From Halichondria panicea (Eukaryota > Porifera > Demospongiae > Suberitida > Halichondriidae): 64,000 nt of DNA. The position numbers and the translations under genes are program-made. The stretch covers positions 5,587,442-5,651,441 of the forward strand of contig NC_087392.1 in assembly GCF_963675165.1 (NCBI RefSeq). The letters are read 5' to 3'. Positions 51,501 to 60,830 of this stretch are shown piece by piece. The notes beneath the pieces were generated by a model. The model was given only the letters and a program-made list of their open reading frames with translations. It was not told where the DNA came from and searched no databases. Position 1 is the first letter of the stretch, and every line of letters begins with the position of its first letter.

Positions 51501-54500
51501 CACTGACCCCTCATTACACTGACCCCTCATTACTAGGACCATAACAACCCACCTTATATACACACTGTAACACAATCCTCTTGTTAATTCACACTCTGTC
51601 TGTGTGGCTAGACCAAAGGAGAGCAGGCTCACTGACACATCAGCTAGTATCTCTGTCTGTGTGGCTAGACCAAAGGAGAGCAGGCTCACTGACACATCAG
51701 CTAGTATAATTTTTCACTGACGTTTGCCACCCCACACAACACCCACACACTCACACATACACACACACACCCCCACACACACACAGGAGGCGGTTGTGCT
51801 GAGTCAGCTGGAAGAGAAAATGCTCTCCTCTGGTACTCAACAGAGGAGGGGGGACACTGCACTGGGCCGTCAGGTGTGTGGACATTGTATACTTGATACT
51901 TAGAATTGCAATGTAGTTCACAAAGAGGAGCTGTACCTACTGATGAGCAGTGTCAGATCAGTGCTATGTTAGTAATGTGTCTATATGCAATGTGTATAGT
52001 CTGTTGTTATAATGATACAGAGGTGGCTATGGCGTTGCTTAATTCTGATCCCTTTCTTTAGAGGTGGCCGTTAGAGAAATGTCCAATTAGCCCTCAGTTG
52101 AAGCTATTCAGCTTTCATGTGTGTACATTTGTACCTGTATTATTAGCATTGTAGTGGTGTGTGAAGGATTGGGGCCATGCATAGCATTGTATATAGTGGT
52201 GTGTGTGTGTGTGTAGGGGCCATGCATAGCATTGTAGTGGTGTGTGTGTGTGTGTGTAGGGGCCATGCATAGCATTGTAGTGGTGTGTGAAGGATTGGGG
52301 CCATGCATAGCATTGTATATAGTGGTGTGTGTGTGTGTGTGTAGGGGCCATGCATAGCATTGAAGTGGTGTGTGTGTGTTGGGAAGTGGTTGTGTTAAGT
52401 ACACCACATTACTGAGCCATCTGTTACTGTAACATTCTATAGACTCAGTGTCTTTATTCATTCACTCCACTGGTATGTCTAGAATGATCCCAACACTTTG
52501 ATCAGGTCTCTCTCTTAATAATGGCTCCTAAATACTGTCAACACTGTCACTATAATCATTGTACGTTCACACTTAACACACACACTCCCCCCCACACACA
52601 CACACACACACTCCCCCCCCACACACACACACTCCCCCCCCACACACACACACACACACACTCCCCCCCCCCACACACACACACAGCTTGAAGACCCTTC
52701 AGATGAGGACAGCCCGTTCCTTCCTCCCACTGATGTACCGTCACCCAAAACCTACCTCTCTAAACTACAGGCCAGCCTCGACAAGAGCAGACGCTACACC
52801 CAACCCTCCCCTAGAGTCAGGCACCAGAGCTCACCCCTACCAAACCACACCCTCATCAATACCAGTAGTGATAGCGAGGATGACACTACACTGCAGTCCT
52901 CAACCAATGAGGTTCAGACTAGAGGAACCAAGTTCTCATCGTCCACTAGGAGAATACTGTCAGACGGTGGTGGAACAGAACGCAAGACTAAAAGAACAGA
53001 TACTGTGGACTCAGACAAAACACAACAGAATATGATATTCCAATCTCTAAGTATGATAAACTCGCAACTTGGCCAGCTATTGGTTCGCCTACCCGACACC
53101 CCTCACACTCCACACGCCCCTCACATCTCACACACACCCACGCAATCACATGGATATGACGCCAGCGGAGGAGCTACAAATACCAGGTATTTAATGCGTA
53201 CATAATTAATGTGATTAGTGTAGTAAGCCTCCCCCACATCTGCATGGACATGTGCCTGACTTGAAGAGGTGTGTTTTTTTATATGCTTAGTCTTAATTAA
53301 GGTTAATTAAGACTAAGCATATCATTCATTCCTTGCTGTAAATATTTTCCCAGAGCTTGGAGGTAGAATACCATATTATAGCATTGAGGCTAGGTCTTTA
53401 TTCTATGGTTGTATGTTGCGCATGTCATGTTTGGTGCAGGTGGGCGGAACCTGTGATAAGGTCACATGATCAGACAGAGTGGGACCTGGCTGACAAGAGA
53501 CGCTCTTATCTCGGTGAGAATTGCACTGTCAGCACTTATGTACAGTCTCGCTAAATGTGCTCTGTCTGTATAATTTATTAATTAGCTGCTATTGAATCAC
53601 GTAGCTATCTTCTTACCCTACAGTGTACGTGCATTAGCTGCTATTGAATCACGTAGCTATCTTCTTACCCTACAGTGTACGTGCATTAGCTGCTATTGAA
53701 TCACGTAGCTATCTTCTTACCCTACAGTGTACGTGCATTAGCTGCTATTGAATCACGTAGCTATCTTCTTACCCTACAGTGTACGTGCATTACACCGGTT
53801 GTATTTATAACCTGTGCTACTGTATATATAGTAATCCTATCTTTAGCATTGATGACTGCCCACTCTAGCAATGGTAGAGCATTGTGATATGCCATGGATC
53901 ATTGACTATCTACCGTATAGCGCGAAATTTTCGAGGCACTTATATTTCGTGGATTGGCCTCTAAAAGCCATTTCGTTGCACAATGTTCGCGGAATGACTG
54001 CTTACCGGAAGCCACGCCTTTAAATCTTGCACGTTATAGCAGGTAAAGAACGATTTTCGTGGACTTAATTTTCGTGTAGGATTGCTAACCCACGAAATCC
54101 ACGAAAATTAAGCCCCTCGAAAATTTCGCGCTATACGGTATTATCTAACTACATCCATACACTGTGTACTATCACTCATCACCCCATGGCCCACTTGACC
54201 TTCAAATATCTTGTTGACAATAGTCCAACATAGATAGCTAAAGTGCTTTACTCTGCAATGATTGTGGTAATCTGAAAATTAATGGTTAGCATAGCACGAT
54301 TTCCCTAGTGGCCCTGTGTGTGTATTCCCACCACGGCTGTGGAGCATGTCAGAGCTACATACGTATATACACGGAGTGACACGTACATGTCGGGTTGTGA
54401 TGGTTTAAGCTGTGCCTATGTGTGAGCTGTGCCTAGGTGTGAGCTGTGCCTAGGTGTGAGCTGTGCGGGCTGTGCCTAGGTGTGAGCTGTGCCTATGTGC

Positions 54501-57500
54501 GGGCTGTGCCTAGGTGTGAGCTGTGCCTAGGTGCGGGCTGTGCCTAGGTGCGGGCTGTGCCTAGGTATAACAACACTGTAGCAAGTGGTGCACTGCACAG
54601 TCATAATTATATGGAACAAGTGTTTATAAATGCCAATTTTAGTTATGTATTTCAATTACAGTAAAGTGGGTATTTGCTCTGCCCTAATAATATACACATG
54701 TTCTTCAATTAACGTAATTTCCAGTTATCAATAATGTATGTGTTTGTACAGTGTGTGGGTGTAGTTGGCATGATGATGGCTGTGTGTAGGCAGGCGTGTG
54801 TTGTACATTACCCTCCATTATTCCATCCTTTCACTCTTAATACTGTTATGGTCAACATGAAATTAGACAACACTGTCAGTGTATCAGTGCTGGATGCCTA
54901 GAGGGCTATAATCATACTCATGAGTGAAGGGGCGTAATGTGCCCTCTGGTGTCAGTGTGACGGTGTATCAAGGTTCAGCTGATGCTTTGTCTAAGAGTGG
55001 TCCTATCCAAGCACATGAATAGCGTGTCTCCTATACTGCTGGTGAATATCGTTATCCCCATCCACCCCACCTTTCCTGACCATAAACACTCTCTGGTTGT
55101 TTTTAAAATAATATCTTCATTGTCCTACATTTATAATTATGCGCTAAGTAACCTTGCAGCTGTCAGTATGTAACTTTATCCCTCATAGCTATCTGTCCAT
55201 AATTATGTCGTGTTATTTTAGTGTGTACACCCCTCCCTGTGTGGTGACACCCCACTCCTGCTGCAAATATTGGTAGGGGGAAGATTTCCTAAGAAACACC
55301 TTTCAATTGTAGTAGGTCAAACTACCCCACACACACACACACACCCACACACACCACACACCACACACACACACCACACACACACACACACCACACAGTG
55401 CTGGTACACTATACAGAGCGCCTGTGTATGCTATAGTGTGTACTGTATTGTCTGCTTGATGAGTCATGTATCTGCTGGTGTAGCCATGCCGGCGTGTTGA
55501 GTCAGTAACCCTACACCACATCACGCTGTGTGGGTCACTCTAAACCTAACATTAGACACGTACATATTTGTCAACACTATCGTCTTCTACCCCACAGGTG
55601 CTCGACCAACCGTGTCCAGCGGTTCTACTGTATTAAGCAATTCTCATCTATTAAGGTACGCCCAGTGTACAGTGCATGGCACTCCTTGCATGCCCCTAAT
55701 CACATGTACTTAGAGCCCACTGGAGCTTAAATTACCGTATAGCGGGTATATTTTGAGGGTATAAAATAATGTTCGCAGTTTATTAAGCATGTACTGCGAA
55801 CATTATACCCACGAATTCAATATTTCACTGCCAAAAGGCTGCTATTCTGCGAAAATTAAATCTGCGAAAACCTTTCTAATCTTTCCGCGAAAGCTTATAC
55901 CCTCTAAATATACCCGCTGTACGGTATATGCTTGAGAATACTACATGTAATAACGTAGTTAGCCAATGAATAGTGATATCTAAATCATTAGCATTTGGTA
56001 TCTATGGTTACAGTGTCCCAGGCCCAGATGCACCCTGACCTCAACACACTGGTCCCAGCGTTATTGTGCCTGCCAGGTTTCAGTGCTCCTAGACTGTGCT
56101 TCATGTTTGATGTTCCACATGAAATGAGGCGATTTTATTAGTTATTGATAGTTTCATTGATAGTTAATTGAATTGAGCATGCCCAGCACAAACACCAGGA
56201 GTTGTGACCTGGCATTAGGGATCCAGTAAACTAAGTCTTCTTTTCAGCTCTAATTTCGTTACTGGCCCACCAAAGGTTAACACAATATCTAAGCTGCTCC
56301 AGTAGACGTGTCTCGCTCTTAGACTACCTTCAGTGATGCATCTCAGTGGAATGTGTCAACTGACACTCCACCATTCATGGTTAATAGAGTAGCTTTATAT
56401 TAGAGGCCCACTGTTCTACCCTGAGCCAAGAGTGCTCACCTTGCAGCTAATGTCCTCCCTCTTTGACCTATTACCAGTATATTCAGTTGGAATGCTATTC
56501 ACTGTAGTTCCAAAAGGCACACTGATTGGATTAGTACAGCTATAGAGCCTAGTGTCTGTGTGCCGTGCGAAGGCTTCTCCTGGTCTCCTGGCTTTAGTTA
56601 CAAAAGCAAAGCTGATACACGTATTCCCCATCCCCTTACATTGTAGCAAAGCTGATACACAAATTCCCCATCCCCTTACAGTGTAGCAAAGCTGATACAC
56701 ATATTGCCCATCCCCTTACAGTGTAGCAAAGCTGATACATGTATTGCCCATCCCTTTACATTGTAGCAAAGCTGATACACATATTCCCCATCCCCTTACA
56801 GTGTAGCAAAGCTGATACACGTATTCCCCATCCCCTTACAGTGTAGCAAAGCTGATACACATATTGCCCATCCCCTTACATTGTAGCAAAGCTGATACAC
56901 ATATTACCCATCCCCTTACATTGTCAAAGCTGATACACATATTCCCCATCCCCTTTACAGTGTAGCAAAGCTGATACACGTATTCCCCATCCCCTTGTAT
57001 TGTATACATCAGTTTCAGCCTCGTCCGTGCACACTAAGCATGTATAGACTACGAACTAAGCATTTGCAATGAAGATTGGCCAAGGATACTGTATGATGGA
57101 AATGAGCTCTGTAAATAGGCAGTTCAGCTAATGGCCAGTGATACAGGCCTGATATTTAAGATGGTCATCTGTTGCTGTGTGTGTGGGTGGGTTGTGTTTG
57201 CTACTCAGTGGCAATACTAATACAAGTGTAAATTAAATACCAGCTTCTATAGGCACAGTCCTTCTATAGGCACAGTCCTTCTATAGGCACAGTCCTTCTA
57301 TAGGCACAGTCCTTCTTGAAGGCATCAAAGACTTGGAGTTTAAGCTGACATGAATGGATTGACCTTTCACAAGAGTAGACTATTCTTACCTTTCACTGTA
57401 GGGGAGATTTCCTCATTTGTTGGGTTACAGTACATTTCCAGTTCACTGGTTTATAATGTGAGCAACTCAATACGTACAACATCCTTGTAATAATACATCG

Positions 57501-57936
57501 TTGTAATGTGATCAAAGGAATGCATTAGCTTGTACCGTTACAAGCTATTGTACCAGTAACAAGATAAACAGCAGTTAGCTTGTAATTCAACATGTTTTCA
57601 AGTACATAATCATTTCACTGTGCAAATTAAACCCTATTATCTGCAGCTCTAGCAGCCAATACATTGCTACTTCTTTGTATTAAGCATTTCCTTCCCTGCA
57701 GGTCCGGTCGCCTCCCACCATCTACAGAACAGTTGATCCACAACCAGACTGACTGGCTGAAGGAGTTCCGCCAGAGTATACCCCTCAACCACCATCGCCC
57801 CCCCACAACGAGTACACTACCCGGCCACCATCGCCCCCCCACAGCACTACCCCCCGGCGCCGGCCCCAACCTGCTCCCCAGGAAGCACAAACTTGTATTA
57901 GACCACGGAAACAATGTTAAACTGATGCACATTTGA
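42059..57936 (+). CDS. CEP164: Centrosomal protein of 164 kDa (CEP164)
   Basis: CEP164 sits on distal appendages of the mother centriole and is needed for cilium assembly. Exons: 42059-42137, 42240-42351, 42537-42813, 43204-43470, 43707-43772, 44114-44565, 46323-46514, 46690-46813, 47113-47442, 47566-47673, 47749-47808, 47882-47944, 48097-48159, 48214-48294, 48521-48834, 50195-50340, 50803-50950, 51019-51094, 51412-51468, 51787-51873, 52687-53186, 53440-53513, 55598-55655, 57702-57936. They join in frame to 1322 residues (human 1460). The N-terminus has [30 protein letters not shown] and a WW domain ([20 protein letters not shown]). The middle has acidic/Ser-rich segments, a Gly/Ser 14-residue repeat, and a long coiled coil (exons 7-16). 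The C-terminal exons have [13 protein letters not shown] and [12 protein letters not shown]. Exon 17 encodes a 12-residue repeat ([12 protein letters not shown]) and may be alternative. Intron 6 houses a GT10 gene. Confidence 0.92.
44025..44109. repeat. (GT)n microsatellite in CEP164 intron 5
   Basis: About 42 uninterrupted GT dinucleotides end 4 bp before exon 6 and form the tract of its TGTTCAG acceptor. Confidence 0.95.
44263..44405 (+). repeat. Coding 42-bp tandem repeat in CEP164 exon 6
   Basis: Three full units and a part encode [28 protein letters not shown] and [14 protein letters not shown], then GESPVSS. The unit is a multiple of 3 and keeps the frame, so copy number can change without breaking the protein. 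Confidence 0.9.
44726..44960 (+). repeat. 47-bp minisatellite, 5 units, in CEP164 intron 6
   Basis: Near-identical units beginning GTATATCCATGTACATGCAC and containing TGCCCCTGGCTGGCTAGTA. It ends 26 bp before the first possible start of the nested GT10 gene and may be part of that gene's promoter. Confidence 0.9.
44986..46143 (+). CDS. Intronless GT10 (alpha-1,3-fucosyltransferase-type) gene nested in CEP164 intron 6
   Basis: A 385-residue single-exon frame on the same strand as CEP164. The likely start is Met28 or Met33 (45067 or 45082), which puts a short tail before a membrane anchor ([10 protein letters not shown]), the type II topology of Golgi glycosyltransferases. The catalytic half shows the GT10 signature [16 protein letters not shown], then [32 protein letters not shown] and [11 protein letters not shown]; the end has CRLCRRIF. 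The Glu/Lys/Asn-rich signature binds GDP-fucose in the family. The acceptor is unknown. It lacks introns amid intron-rich neighbours, so retroposition is plausible, though no poly(A) tract was seen. The frame is intact. It could also be spliced into CEP164 transcripts, but the CEP164 phases fit without it. Confidence 0.88.
   Translation: MWFACRMPYCKLPTQGLTAHVLASSQCMQLLRMYRPSVYLLALLVAASSRPPLDNATAAVFLDPAQLSTTNTTIHLYYLPITWEGNHPEDAYQSLQCDVPCSYAGGLEAEIMLQADAVLFHLPMYSSGPDAITQHIGISRRLYTVAISMEPSGFYPSQFDNVSSFDFEMSFRISSDIPTVYFGFWMDLLAPLSDHPWENREPAIVFLASHCASNSGREKLVQMLQEHVRVDSLSNCMNNHDWPTGIDRSDKLSLLRGYMVYLAAENNVEPDYVSEKVYDGLIAGAVPIYLGAPNINHFVPKNSVISIPRNFTSADVAQVVEVVKKIFADKREYEKWTSFKQQPYSDDFMRRFNFTHTDPKCRLCRRIFADRYGYEWNKEKQTFGH
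48467..48519. repeat. (CA)n microsatellite forming the exon 15 acceptor of CEP164
   Basis: CA dinucleotides with CCCA interruptions run directly into the CACACAG splice site of exon 15 (48521). Confidence 0.9.
48824..48985 (+). repeat. Tandem repeat carrying four copies of the CEP164 exon 15 donor
   Basis: The exon end plus donor, TTGCAGAGGTAAGTGTGTGT, occurs at about 48826, 48871, 48914 and 48948. The copies are separated by G-rich spacers (GGGGTGGGGGGAGG). The first is the annotated 5' splice site; the next three are intact GTAAGT donors within intron 15. Confidence 0.9.
49211..49748. mobile_element. About 540-bp inverted-repeat element in CEP164 intron 15
   Basis: The left arm TCATAGATAGAAGAGAAAGG, continuing GATTGGCAACGG, is repeated as exact reverse complement at 49717-49748. 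Both ends are flanked by TGTGA, a likely target-site duplication. An inner pair, CCGTGTTTCGCC / GGCGAAACACGG, lies at about 49300 and 49686. No transposase frame is present, so it is a non-autonomous DNA element. Confidence 0.8.
49872..49960 (+). repeat. tRNA-like sequence (possible tRNA-derived SINE head) in CEP164 intron 15
   Basis: TGGCTTAGTGGTTAGGGTGG fits an RNA polymerase III A box, and GGGTTCGATTCCC, about 40 bp on, fits a B box. The acceptor and anticodon stems do not pair well. It is better read as a tRNA relic or SINE promoter than a working tRNA gene. Confidence 0.5.
50108..50193. repeat. (CA)n-rich tract forming the exon 16 acceptor of CEP164
   Basis: CA repeats with CTCACT and CCACAC interruptions lead into ACACAG before exon 16 (50195). 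Confidence 0.85.
51594..51709 (+). repeat. 58-bp tandem duplication in CEP164 intron 19
   Basis: Two units contain TCTGTGTGGCTAGACCAAAG and CAGGCTCACTGACACATCAG, followed by GCTAGTAT. Confidence 0.8.
52148..52383 (+). repeat. Irregular repeat of GGGGCCATGCATAGCATTG units in CEP164 intron 20
   Basis: Five copies of GGGGCCATGCATAGCATTG are separated by GTGGTGTGTG tracts of varying length, in two alternating unit types. Confidence 0.85.
52576..52684. repeat. (CA)n/C-run repeat forming the exon 21 acceptor of CEP164
   Basis: Blocks of ACACACAC alternate with CTCCCCCCC and end in CACACACAG at exon 21 (52687). Confidence 0.9.
53281..53322. other. 42-nt perfect palindrome in CEP164 intron 21
   Basis: The arm ATATGCTTAGTCTTAATTAA is followed by GG and then its exact complement, TTAATTAAGACTAAGCATAT. 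It has no A-rich flank typical of an insertion. Confidence 0.9.
53584..53791 (+). repeat. 52-bp minisatellite, 4 units, in CEP164 intron 22
   Basis: Units contain GCTGCTATTGAATCACGTAG and CTATCTTCTTACCCTACAGT, followed by GTACGTGCATTA. Each unit carries a good acceptor-like CTTCTTACCCTACAG directly followed by a donor-like GTACGT, in the sense orientation. Confidence 0.9.
53911..54140. mobile_element. Complete CCGTATAGCGCG-type MITE in CEP164 intron 22
   Basis: The left end TACCGTATAGCGCGAAATTT is mirrored by the right end AAATTTCGCGCTATACGGTA, with inner arms CGTGGA and CCACGAAA. It has TA-flanked ends and no coding capacity. Confidence 0.85.
54413..54566 (+). repeat. Short-unit array of CTGTGCCTAGGTGTGAG in CEP164 intron 22
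   Basis: About nine variants of CTGTGCCTAGGTGTGAG/CGGG units, 16-17 bp each. Confidence 0.85.
55325..55397. repeat. (CA)n microsatellite in CEP164 intron 22
   Basis: CA repeat broken by CCACAC blocks, 200 bp before exon 23. Confidence 0.9.
55733..55926. mobile_element. Complete CCGTATAGCGGG-type MITE in CEP164 intron 23
   Basis: The left end TACCGTATAGCGGGTATATT and right end TATACCCGCTGTACGGTA form imperfect terminal inverted repeats. Inner GGGTATAAAAT and GTTCGCAG pairs resemble those of the element at 2427. Confidence 0.85.
56598..57002 (+). repeat. 40-bp minisatellite, about 10 units, in CEP164 intron 23
   Basis: Units contain GTAGCAAAGCTGATACACAT and ATTCCCCATCCCCTTACAGT. Each has a strong acceptor-like CCCCATCCCCTTACAG in the sense orientation, about 700 bp before the true acceptor of the last exon. 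Confidence 0.9.
57243..57317 (+). repeat. 17-bp tandem repeat, 4 units, in CEP164 intron 23
   Basis: Four exact copies of TTCTATAGGCACAGTCC. Confidence 0.9.
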
Positions 57937-60830
57937 GTATTGTATTGTAAACTGTCATTTTTCAAAACTTTATGAGATTGCTTGTATGGAATGTGTGCTA
58001 TGAATTCAGGAAGTGATTAACATTTGATCTTATCACGAGGTAAAGTGTGCAGCAATCTCCGGCCTATGAATATGATTAAAAGTTGAAAATATTTGGCTAT
58101 ACACAATTTATTGTTGAAAATTACAGTGCATTGCAGTAAATCTCAACTAAAGATCCACACTACTTATTTATGATGTTATGATAGTGCTAGCAAGATTGCA
58201 CTACGACTAGATAAGACCATTCTGCAACTGGAAAGCTTATAGTTGGTAAGTGCATCTATAAAGTATAGCTTCAGGCTGCTTGTATATACAAGGTAGTGTA
58301 GTTTATACCACAACTACAACTGCTTGTACTTTGTACATCACATGGGCACTATAGTAAACCCCTGTGTGTGTGTGTGGTGTGGGTGTAAATGTGTGAGGAG
58401 TGTGTGTGTGTGGGGCTTTATCAGTTGTGAAGAGTAGAGACTTTAGTGCCCCTCATATTATGCAGACAATCTTTGCTTATAGAGCTAATGCAGCTCCACT
58501 ATGAACTATAAAGCTGCATGCAGATAATTATAATGATGTGGTATCAGTGAGCTAGACCTTGTCAGTATCAACACAGCTGGAACACAGGCATGCTAACCTT
58601 ACCCGCTAAGCTGTCTTAATTGCATAATCAAATAGTGCAGCACTGCTTACAGAGAATAACTTTCCCACCGTGATCTGCCTCCATTAAATGCTGTAGGAGT
58701 AGACTGGCTAATCGGTTTTGCATGAGCTTGTGTTTACTTTTAATGAAGCCTTTGATTTGGCGCTTAGAAATGCCACACAACCACTAGTTGGTGTATGAGA
58801 GGAAATACTGCCCCTCCTCACCTGTGTAGCCATTAAGCATTGTGCTATATAATGTATATAAGAGAGTAATAAGTAATACAATGCAGTACTCTTGCTTGCC
58901 TAGTGGCAGCTGTGTGTATCGCTTATAGCATCAGTAGGTGTGTGATATAAGGTAAGCGGTTGCCAAGCTTCTGATGTAGTTAACAGTCTTTATCTATTCT
59001 TTATGGTAGCTTCCCCACTCACTCCACATACCATATCCTAATAGAGAGCGGGAAACAGTGCATACAGTAGTATCTGCCCAAACTAGCAGAGCGTCAGAGT
59101 TTAATGTGTGCTAGTATGGGTAGGGTGGGAGAGTCAATGCTGTTGTCTAGACATCTAGTAAAGGTGGGAGGATGCATGGAGTTATCATTGCACGGTATCC
59201 ATTGCTCTGGAGATGGTGGGATTGTGCAATGATAACCTTGCATGTACTAGTGGGAAAACATGCCGAAAAGTATTTACAGCAGTAGTTTTATTAAGTGCTT
59301 TCTTCAGCGTGCTATTGTGGTCCGTGCTGCAGTGAGTGGTATCTGTAACACGTGATTATGATAAGAGGCAGCTGGTGTGGGTAGAGCAGTAATTATCACA
59401 CCCAATTAACTGCGCATGCATGCAGCATGAGGGAGGGTGTGCTAGCTGTGACAGTAGTGCTTCTGCATTCAGATGAGTGGACAGGCCATTAAGATTATAA
59501 CTAAAGAGTACTTCAGTGTCAGTGGTACATGCAGAGTTAGTGCATGGTCTTAGAGCAAGAGTTGGTAGTCAATATAATAAATCCCCTATAGCTCAAGTGT
59601 TGTGTTGTTAGTTGTGGTAAGCTTGTACATTCCCACAAGAGGTAGCCAGGGGGTCTCCGTTCTCACCAACCGTGACTGTTTTGAATTATTGTGGTTACAG
59701 GTCATAAATTATGATACCCAGAAAATAGCCTGCACTAGCTATTAGTATTACAGACTCCTCTCGCATGATCAATGCAATTGTTCATTCGGGATCGTGTTTC
59801 TGTAGTGGGTGTGGCTTATCCCATAAACACATGATTGTGAGTGTGTGTATTAAAGTCCGCATTCCTGTGGTCAGAAGTTAATATGCCGTGAATTGGTTCC
59901 CAGACTTTGGTCTCCCTAACTTCTGTGTGCGTGTGTGTGTGGTTTGGAGGGGGGTATATTATAAGTGCGTGTGTGCGCGTGTGTGTACTGTATAGCTATT
60001 GCAGACCAGGTAATGTTTCACTCTATATACTGTGTGCGTGCCCACCCATGCTTTCAAAGGAGCCATTAGGATTGAGATTAGGTTCACATAATGCAGCCTA
60101 GGTTACAGGTAGTGGTTGCTATAGATACATGTACAGCTAATATTTTAATATACAGGTTCCTAAATTATTGACTCTATGCGATTTGTGTCCTGAGGCCCAT
60201 TATTAACATCTCGTAAAACCCTCAGAGATGGTTAGTACCAACCGCAGACCGTATGGTTTTATACACACAGCAATTAATGCATGCATTACACAGTTTGTTT
60301 GCTTGTTTTTGCTCTGGTAGCTAAGGGCAAAGGTCAGTGTTGTTCACACCAAAGCTAACGTTATTCACGCCTGGTGACCTTGCATGGCTTCCCCTGTGTA
60401 TACATCCCACACTCTGCACAGCCCATGTTAGGTGCCAACTGACCCATTCATTATATTCACGCACCATACCCACACATCAGCATGCATTGTATTGTACCAT
60501 TGTACTAAGTATGTCTGAACAGTTCTTAGCAGAATTACAAGCCGTGCACTGAATGTCAGAGAGTCCATGTTTTGTATTTACCATTAATTTGCCAATTTGT
60601 TCTTACCATGGATCCAAGGCTGAAAAATGGCAAATTATGGCCCAACAAAATGTTTGAAAGGTATCTTTCGAAGGTACATATGTGTTTCAGTAACGAGTTA
60701 TGGCTGTTTAAAATATGTTCACAACCCTCCTCCCCCGTGTAATAGACCTCTATTGCTAATTAATATTTATCGTTACTTTTTATGCAGGTACTTCCAAAGT
60801 TGATACAACCAACGTACTAAGACAGTCAAA
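57937..60830. other. Gene-free spacer between CEP164 and cadherin 2
   Basis: About 2.9 kb with no supported exon. It holds GT-rich stretches (58362-58415, 59925-59985) and an inverted pair TTATCATTGCAC / GTGCAATGATAA (about 59181 and 59225). A TTTTTATGCAG acceptor ends at 60787, 43 bp before the cadherin ATG, which suggests a 5' untranslated exon upstream. Confidence 0.45.
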
